NCBI GenBank assembly: GCA_017463035.1
Contig: JAFTPY010000258.1
Span: 1-10,255 of the forward strand
DNA length: 10,255 bases
From: Lachnospiraceae bacterium
Lineage (GTDB): Bacteria; Bacillota; Clostridia; Lachnospirales; Lachnospiraceae
Direction of reading: 5' to 3'
Part shown: piece by piece, positions 5,179 to 10,255 of the stretch
Numbering within the stretch: the first letter of the stretch is position 1
Layout of the letters: every line of letters begins with the position of its first letter
Program-made: the position numbers and the translations under genes
Notes under the pieces: model-generated
The model's database searches: none
What the model was told of the DNA's origin: nothing
The model's input: the letters and a program-made list of their open reading frames with translations, nothing else

Positions 5179-6354
5179 ATGCGGATACGTTTTTGTGCAG
5201 CGGCGCTTTTGTGCGTAGCTTTGTCGGCTTTTGCCGGATGTAATGAGGCAAAGGAACACTTTACAAGCGGTGAGGAAGCTTTCCGCTCGGGGGAGTATGA
5301 AGTTGCACTTGTTGAGTTTTCCAAGGCACTGGATGATAATCCGAATAAGGCAGAGTATTATATCGAACAGGGGCATACCTATATTGCACTGGGAAGATAT
5401 GAAGAGGCAAGAGAGGCTCTGGAGTCCGCGATTGTGGAACAGAGTCTTAATCTGACAAGAAAGAATAACAAGCGTGCATGGCGTGCAATCGGTATTTCCT
5501 ATTATGAAGAAGGGAATTATGCGGAGGCGAAGACATATTTTGAAAAAGCCCTGGCAGAGGAACTGCTTCCGGAGCTGAATGCGGATATCCGGATGTATTT
5601 GGCGGATGCATTGGAATGCGGCGGTGATTATGCGGCGGCGATTGCATTGTATGATGAGTTGTTAAAGGAACAGAAGGATTATGCGGCGGGATATCGTGCC
5701 AGAGCCTATATGCACTATGTGCGGGGAGAATATGAAGCCAGTCTTGCGGATTATGATTCTGCCATTGCGCTTACGCCGAATAATTTTGATTTATACTTCG
5801 GAAAATATAATGTACTTGAAAAGTTGGGAAGAAATGCAGAGCAAGCGGAGCTGTTGCGTGTGATTACCCAAATAGAAAGCCCGACGCCGGAGGATGCTTA
5901 TTTTATCGCAAAGGCTCAGTATTTCAGCGGAGCGTATGATGAAGCACTGGTAGGTCTTGCGGCAGCGGCGGACGACGGTTATGAGGATGCGTATTATTAT
6001 ATCGGTGAGATTTATCACGAACGGTCCGATTACGGAGAAGCAGTACATTATTTCAAGCTCTATATTGCCGGTAGCGGGGCTCGGGATGCTGCAGCCTATA
6101 ATCAGATGGCGATTTGTCTGATGAAACAGGAAAAGTATGCAGATGCACTGGAAACGGTACGCAGCAGACAGAAATTATCCGATGCACTGCACGGAAAGCA
6201 GCTGTTGTTTAATGAAGTTGTTATTTTAGAAAAAACAGGAGAGTACAATGCGGCTTATGAAAGAGCGGTAGAGTACAGAAACCGTTATCCGGAGGATATA
6301 AAGATTAAAAAGGAACTGGAATTTCTGGCCTCCAGGGTGCGGGAAGAATCATGA
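5179..6354 (+). CDS. TPR-repeat lipoprotein
   Basis: The 391-residue protein begins MRIRFCAAALLCVALSAFAG followed by Cys21, a lipoprotein signal with lipobox FAGC (the -3 Phe is less usual), so it should be lipid-anchored on the outer face of the membrane. The rest is almost all helical tetratricopeptide repeats. Clear units begin near residues 25 (FTSGEEAFRSGEYEVALVEF), 60, 101 (RAIGISYYEEGNYAEAKTYF), 137, 171, 205, 239, 272 (YYYIGEIYHERSDYGEAVHYF), 306 and 344. Such proteins act as scaffolds for protein complexes; the partner cannot be read from sequence. The start is supported by GGGAGG (5164-5169), nine bases before ATG. Neighbours acting at the cell surface (amidase, CotH protein) make an envelope role likely. 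The stop codon overlaps the ribosome binding site of hflX, so the two are translationally linked. Confidence 0.85.
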   Translation: MRIRFCAAALLCVALSAFAGCNEAKEHFTSGEEAFRSGEYEVALVEFSKALDDNPNKAEYYIEQGHTYIALGRYEEAREALESAIVEQSLNLTRKNNKRAWRAIGISYYEEGNYAEAKTYFEKALAEELLPELNADIRMYLADALECGGDYAAAIALYDELLKEQKDYAAGYRARAYMHYVRGEYEASLADYDSAIALTPNNFDLYFGKYNVLEKLGRNAEQAELLRVITQIESPTPEDAYFIAKAQYFSGAYDEALVGLAAAADDGYEDAYYYIGEIYHERSDYGEAVHYFKLYIAGSGARDAAAYNQMAICLMKQEKYADALETVRSRQKLSDALHGKQLLFNEVVILEKTGEYNAAYERAVEYRNRYPEDIKIKKELEFLASRVREES

Positions 6355-6361
6355 GGTAGAT

Positions 6362-7630
6362 ATGATTGAAAACAGAGAAGAAAAGGAACGTGTAATTTTA
6401 GTCGGGGTCTGTGTATCCGACGGAGATGATACGGAGGTGTCTTTAAAAGAACTGGCGGAGCTTGTAAAGACGGCAGGGGCCGAAACGGTGGAAGTAATGA
6501 TTCAGAACCGTGAGTCGGTACATCCCGGAACCTATGTGGGAAAAGGTAAAATCGAAGAAATCGGTATGATGCTGGCTCTTCATGATGCGGACGGTATTGT
6601 GTGTGATGATGAGCTATCACCGGCCCAGATGAAGAATCTGGAGGATGCTCTGCAGTGTAAGGTCATGGATCGTACCATGGTGATTCTTGATATTTTTGCC
6701 CAGCATGCACGGACGGGAGAGGGAAAGCTTCAGGTAGAGCTTGCTCAGTTAAAGTATCGTGCCACACGGTTAATCGGTAGTTACAGTGCCATGTCCCGTA
6801 TCGGCGGCGGTGCGGCAGGAGCCTCCGGCGGTATCGGCACCAGAGGTCCGGGTGAAAAGAAGCTGGAGGTGGACCGTCGTCTTATCAAGGCGCGGATTGC
6901 CCAGTTAAACAGAGAGTTGGAACAGGTAAAAAAGAACAGAGAGGTGGCCCGTGCCATGCGGGAGCGGAACCGTACGCCGGTCATTTCTATTGTCGGCTAT
7001 ACCAATGCGGGAAAGTCTACCCTTTTGAATACATTGACGGATGCCGGTGTATTGGAAGAGAATAAATTGTTTGCAACGCTGGATACTACGACCCGTATTT
7101 TGAAGCTGGAAAGCGGAGAACAGGTGCTTTTAACCGATACGGTCGGTTTTATCCGTAAACTTCCGCACCATTTAATCGATGCATTCCGATCTACATTGGA
7201 GGAGGCAAAATATGCGGACATGATACTACATGTTGTGGATGCCTCCAATCCGGATATGGACGGGCAGATGCACATTGTATATGAGACCTTGCGAAATCTC
7301 GGGGTAAAGGATAAGCCGGTCATAACGGCGTTTAATAAGCAGGACATGGTGACAGAGCCGGAAGCCTGCAGGGATTTAAAGGCAGACCGTGTTGTAAAAA
7401 TCAGTGCAAAGCACGGAACCGGTTTGCCGGAACTTCTGGATGTAATTGCGGAGCTGCTTCGGGAAAGTAAAGTATATGTGGAGAAGGTTATTTCCTATGC
7501 CGAAGGAAATAAGCTGGCGCTGATTCGTAAGTACGGTGAACTTTTGTCGGAGGAATATGCGGCGGAAGGAACCGCAATCAAGGCGTATGTGCCGAAGGAT
7601 TTATACGGTCAGCTGTTCGGGAGCGATTAG
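6362..7630 (+). CDS. hflX: Ribosome-associated GTPase HflX
   Basis: The 422-residue product is a standard-length HflX, a GTPase that binds the 50S subunit and, in studied species, splits or rescues stalled ribosomes under stress. The N-terminal HflX domain spans about 10-200 and includes HPGTYVGKGKIEEI (54-67), VCDDELSPAQMKNLE (80-94), DIFAQHARTGEGKLQVELAQL (110-130) and the glycine-rich signature GGIGTRGPGEKKLE (156-169). The GTPase domain follows: P-loop GYTNAGKST (212-220), TT of switch I near 242, DTVGFIRKLP (259-268), NKQD (325-328, NKxD class) and SAK (348-350). A short C-terminal domain follows from about 372. All motifs are intact. Only seven bases separate it from the TPR gene and its weak GAGGT site overlaps that stop codon, pointing to coupled translation. 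The nearest downstream hairpin is at 7719-7771. Confidence 0.95.
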   Translation: MIENREEKERVILVGVCVSDGDDTEVSLKELAELVKTAGAETVEVMIQNRESVHPGTYVGKGKIEEIGMMLALHDADGIVCDDELSPAQMKNLEDALQCKVMDRTMVILDIFAQHARTGEGKLQVELAQLKYRATRLIGSYSAMSRIGGGAAGASGGIGTRGPGEKKLEVDRRLIKARIAQLNRELEQVKKNREVARAMRERNRTPVISIVGYTNAGKSTLLNTLTDAGVLEENKLFATLDTTTRILKLESGEQVLLTDTVGFIRKLPHHLIDAFRSTLEEAKYADMILHVVDASNPDMDGQMHIVYETLRNLGVKDKPVITAFNKQDMVTEPEACRDLKADRVVKISAKHGTGLPELLDVIAELLRESKVYVEKVISYAEGNKLALIRKYGELLSEEYAAEGTAIKAYVPKDLYGQLFGSD

Positions 7631-7719
7631 GCTGTGGCGTGATGAAGGAATGCGGGGAAACAGGCGTCATTTCGACCGAAAAAGTAAATAGGACTTTAGT
7701 ACTATCTTTTGAAAATGGA

Positions 7720-7735
7720 CCACTATATCTAGAAA
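7720..7735 (+). promoter_or_regulatory. Putative NrdR box 1
   Basis: CCACTATATCTAGAAA aligns with the published NrdR consensus acaCwAtATaTwGtgt. The conserved core C-T-A-T-A-T-n-T-A-G is kept and only the 3' flank departs. NrdR is the ATP/dATP-sensing repressor of ribonucleotide reductase genes, and nrdD begins 140 bases downstream. Confidence 0.5.
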
Positions 7736-7750
7736 AAGAATTTAAATTTT

Positions 7751-7766
7751 TTTCTAGATATGGTGG
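7751..7766 (+). promoter_or_regulatory. Putative NrdR box 2
   Basis: TTTCTAGATATGGTGG matches the NrdR consensus at about 10 of 16 positions and is the inverted partner of box 1. Centre-to-centre distance is 31 bases (7727.5 to 7758.5), close to three helical turns as expected for paired NrdR boxes. It ends nine bases before the -35 of the nrdD promoter. Confidence 0.45.
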
Positions 7767-7774
7767 TTTTTCTC

Positions 7775-7803
7775 TTGACTACCACAACAGATAATGGTAA
7801 TAT
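7775..7803 (+). promoter_or_regulatory. nrdD promoter
   Basis: TTGACT (7775-7780), a 17-base spacer and TAATAT (7798-7803) make a good sigma-A promoter. Transcription would start near 7810 and give a leader of about 65 bases. Within it GTACG (7811-7815) and CGTAC (7834-7838) could form a small stem with TGC/GCA inside; I see no riboswitch. Confidence 0.6.
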
Positions 7804-7874
7804 TATGAATGTACGGAGATGCTGTCCGGCACACGTACGAGAGAGAAAGTAATGTTACGAAGGGAGATATAAGC

Positions 7875-10255
7875 ATGATTAATGTAGTAAAACGAGACGG
7901 TGAGATTGCGGAATTTAATCTCTCCAAAATCAGCGATGCGATTACAAAGGCATTCCATGCAACAAACAAGTCCTATACCGATGAGATTATCAATTTGCTT
8001 GCGTTGCGTGTTACCTCCGATTTCCAGGAGAAGGTAAAGGATAATACGGTATCCGTGGAGGATATTCAGGATAGCGTAGAGCATGTGCTGGAGCATACCG
8101 GTTATACCGATGTTGCAAAGGCCTACATCTTGTATCGTAAGAATCGCGAGAAGATTCGTAACATGAAGTCTACTATTTTGGACTATAAAGATATTGTAAA
8201 CAGCTATGTTAAGGAAGAGGACTGGCGTGTAAAGGAGAATTCTACCGTGACCTATTCCGTAGGCGGTCTGATTCTTCATAACTCCGGTGCCATTACCGCT
8301 AATTACTGGTTGTCCGAGATTTATGACGAGGAAGTGGCAAACGCACATCGTAATGCGGATATTCATATTCATGACCTTTCCATGCTTACCGGATATTGTG
8401 CGGGATGGTCTTTAAAGCAGCTCATTCAGGAGGGACTGGGCGGTATTCCGGGTAAGATTACGTCTTCTCCGGCAAAGCATCTTTCCACCCTTTGTAATCA
8501 GATGGTGAATTTCCTGGGTATTATGCAGAATGAGTGGGCAGGCGCACAGGCATTTTCTTCCTTTGATACCTATCTTGCTCCGTTTGTAAAGATTGACAAT
8601 CTTTCCTATAAAGAAGTAAAGCAGTGTATTTCTTCCTTCATTTACGGTGTAAATACACCGAGTCGTTGGGGGACCCAGGCTCCGTTCTCTAATATTACTT
8701 TGGATTGGACGGTTCCGGCAGATTTGGCAAATCTTCCGTGTATTGTAGGTGGTGAGGAGCAGGATTTCACCTACGGCGATTGTAAGAAGGAAATGGATAT
8801 GGTGAACAAGGCCTTCATCGAAATCATGGTTGAGGGTGATGCCAACGGACGTGGTTTCCAGTACCCGATTCCGACCTATTCCATTACCAGTGATTTTGAC
8901 TGGTCCGATACCGAAAATAATCGTTTATTGTTTGAGATGACTTCGAAGTACGGTACGCCGTATTTCTCCAACTATATTAACAGTGATATGGAGCCGAGCG
9001 ATGTACGTTCCATGTGCTGTCGTCTCCGTCTTGACCTTCGTGAGCTTCGTAAGAAGACCGGTGGTTTCTTCGGATCCGGCGAGAGTACCGGTTCCATCGG
9101 CGTAGTTACCATTAATATGCCGCGTATTGCATATCTTTCCAATAATGAGGAGGAGTTCTATGCCCGTCTTGACCGTATGATGGACATTTCCGCCCGTTCC
9201 TTAAAGGTAAAGAGAAGCGTTATTACGAAGCTGTTGAACGAGGGCTTGTATCCGTATACGAAGCGTTACCTCGGTACCTTCGACAATCACTTTTCCACCA
9301 TCGGTTTGCTCGGCATGAACGAGGCAGGCCTCAATGCAAAGTGGATCGGTAAGGATATGACCCATGAGGAGTGTCAGGAGTTTACGAAGCGTGTGCTTAA
9401 CCATATGCGTGAGCGTTTAAGTGATTATCAGGTAGAGTACGGTGATTTGTACAACCTGGAGGCTACGCCGGCAGAGTCCACCAGCTATCGTCTGGCAAAG
9501 CATGATAAGAAGAGATACCCGGAGATTATTACCGCAGGTCATGAGGGTGATACTCCGTACTATACCAACAGTTCTCACCTGCCGGTAGACTATACCGCAG
9601 ATTTATTCGACGCATTGGATATTCAGGATGAATTACAGACCTTGTACACCTCCGGTACCGTATTCCATGCATTCTTAGGAGAGAAGCTTCCGGATTGGGA
9701 GGCTGCGGCAAAGCTGGTTCGTACCATTGCGAAGAACTACAAGCTTCCGTATTATTCTCTGTCTCCTACCTATTCCATCTGTAAGACCCACGGTTATCTT
9801 GCGGGTGAACAGTGGACCTGTCCGCACTGTGGTGCAAAGGCAGAGGTATACTCCAGAATTACCGGTTACTATCGTCCGGTACAGAACTGGAACGAAGGTA
9901 AGGCGCAGGAGTATAAGAACCGTAAGCTGTATGACCTGGCACAGTCCAGAACCATGGCGGACCCGTTAAATGCCGCTACAAATCGGATTACTCTGGACGG
10001 TGAAATGCATACTCAGATGGAAGAAATTTCCGCACCGGAAAAGAAGGGTGACGGTATTTATCTCTTTACCACAAAGACCTGTCCGAACTGTAAGATTGCA
10101 AAAGAGTTTTTAAAGGATGTTGCCTATGAGACCGTAGATGCGGAAGAGGATTTGGCAATGGTAGATACCTACGGAATTATGCAGGCTCCGACCCTTGTGG
10201 TTGTCAATAACGGTGAAGTGAAGAAGTACGTAAACGCTTCCGATATTAAGGGATA
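7875..10255 (+). CDS. nrdD: Anaerobic (class III) ribonucleoside-triphosphate reductase with C-terminal redoxin domain
   Basis: The frame is open for 793 codons and the window ends in 'TA', which may be the first two bases of the stop, so the gene is complete or nearly so. The enzyme reduces ribonucleoside triphosphates to deoxy forms in the absence of oxygen, using a glycyl radical made by NrdG (not in the window). Residues 1 to about 92 are an ATP-cone, the allosteric nucleotide site. The catalytic barrel contains MCCRLRLDL with Cys381-Cys382, including the expected thiyl-radical Cys. A zinc site follows: Cys636, His639 (in CKTHGYL), Cys649 and Cys652 (CPHCG). The predicted radical glycine is Gly664 in RITGYYRPV. 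In ordinary NrdD the chain ends soon after; here about 90 more residues follow. They include GDGIYLF (725-731), Cys736-x2-Cys739 (CPNC) and AP772T, the cis-proline region of a glutaredoxin/thioredoxin fold. The ATG 7875 is preceded by GAAGGGAGA. Regulation by NrdR is suggested upstream. Confidence 0.95.
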   Translation, partial: MINVVKRDGEIAEFNLSKISDAITKAFHATNKSYTDEIINLLALRVTSDFQEKVKDNTVSVEDIQDSVEHVLEHTGYTDVAKAYILYRKNREKIRNMKSTILDYKDIVNSYVKEEDWRVKENSTVTYSVGGLILHNSGAITANYWLSEIYDEEVANAHRNADIHIHDLSMLTGYCAGWSLKQLIQEGLGGIPGKITSSPAKHLSTLCNQMVNFLGIMQNEWAGAQAFSSFDTYLAPFVKIDNLSYKEVKQCISSFIYGVNTPSRWGTQAPFSNITLDWTVPADLANLPCIVGGEEQDFTYGDCKKEMDMVNKAFIEIMVEGDANGRGFQYPIPTYSITSDFDWSDTENNRLLFEMTSKYGTPYFSNYINSDMEPSDVRSMCCRLRLDLRELRKKTGGFFGSGESTGSIGVVTINMPRIAYLSNNEEEFYARLDRMMDISARSLKVKRSVITKLLNEGLYPYTKRYLGTFDNHFSTIGLLGMNEAGLNAKWIGKDMTHEECQEFTKRVLNHMRERLSDYQVEYGDLYNLEATPAESTSYRLAKHDKKRYPEIITAGHEGDTPYYTNSSHLPVDYTADLFDALDIQDELQTLYTSGTVFHAFLGEKLPDWEAAAKLVRTIAKNYKLPYYSLSPTYSICKTHGYLAGEQWTCPHCGAKAEVYSRITGYYRPVQNWNEGKAQEYKNRKLYDLAQSRTMADPLNAATNRITLDGEMHTQMEEISAPEKKGDGIYLFTTKTCPNCKIAKEFLKDVAYETVDAEEDLAMVDTYGIMQAPTLVVVNNGEVKKYVNASDIKG

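Larger units (their letters stand above)
7719..7771 (+). terminator. Long inverted repeat, likely terminator of the hflX unit
   Basis: The 19-base arms 7719-7737 and 7749-7767 pair with a single T-G wobble (ACCACTATATCTAG... against ...CTAGATATGGTGGT) around the AT-rich loop 7738-7748. A T-run at 7767-7771 follows. It is the only terminator-like structure between hflX and nrdD. Its arms also look like NrdR boxes (next two entries), so the structure may serve two purposes or be only an operator. Confidence 0.6.

Noticed and set aside
7642..7793. Fifty-codon open frame starting at ATG 7642
   Set aside because: It has no ribosome binding site and reads through the inverted repeat and into the nrdD promoter region. 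It is probably chance.

Overview
The window looks like a chromosomal segment of a low-to-mid GC anaerobic Firmicute, most likely Lachnospiraceae or a close Clostridia relative. This is inferred from strong AGGAGG-type ribosome binding sites, an anaerobic class III ribonucleotide reductase, a membrane-anchored CotH kinase, the HflX family and the codon use. No species can be named from the sequence alone.

Layout. Positions 1-172 hold the 5' end of a minus-strand gene of unknown function with a hydrophobic segment. Positions 346-370 form an orphan tRNA 3' end (T-arm plus 3' acceptor strand) with no tRNA body upstream. It is followed by a strong terminator (374-414). This is the usual scar of an element integrated in a tRNA gene, so the left end is probably the edge of a mobile element. 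Positions 415-660 hold no credible gene but a dense series of palindromes. Two tandem 35-nt hairpins there (485-519 and 534-568) share one architecture and differ by fully compensated base-pair changes. A small terminator-like hairpin (722-747) and a -10 box (759-764) lead into the coding part.

All genes from 788 onward are on the plus strand. They are a PAT-type GNAT acetyltransferase (788-1393), a membrane-anchored N-acetylmuramoyl-L-alanine amidase (1434-2504), a membrane-anchored CotH-type kinase (2517-4091), a Cys-rich protein resembling U32/UbiV-type TIM barrels (4211-5161), a TPR lipoprotein (5179-6354), hflX (6362-7630), and nrdD (7875 to the window end). Spacing from 1434 to 4091 and from 4211 to 7630 is tight enough for two transcription units or one long one. 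The 119-bp gap at 4092-4210 may hold an internal promoter. The amidase, CotH protein and TPR lipoprotein are all predicted to act at the outer face of the membrane; HflX is a cytosolic ribosome GTPase.

The 244-bp gap before nrdD contains a long perfect-to-wobble inverted repeat that can be a terminator for hflX. Its two arms each resemble an NrdR box, with centres 31 bp apart, just upstream of a good promoter (TTGACT, 17 bp, TAATAT). The nrdD product has an ATP-cone, the catalytic Cys region, a zinc site, the glycyl-radical segment, and an extra C-terminal glutaredoxin/thioredoxin-like domain with a CPNC motif. This suggests a redoxin-dependent class III reductase carrying its own redoxin. 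The points most worth a second look are the covarying hairpin pair, the NrdR-box/terminator overlap and the NrdD-redoxin fusion.
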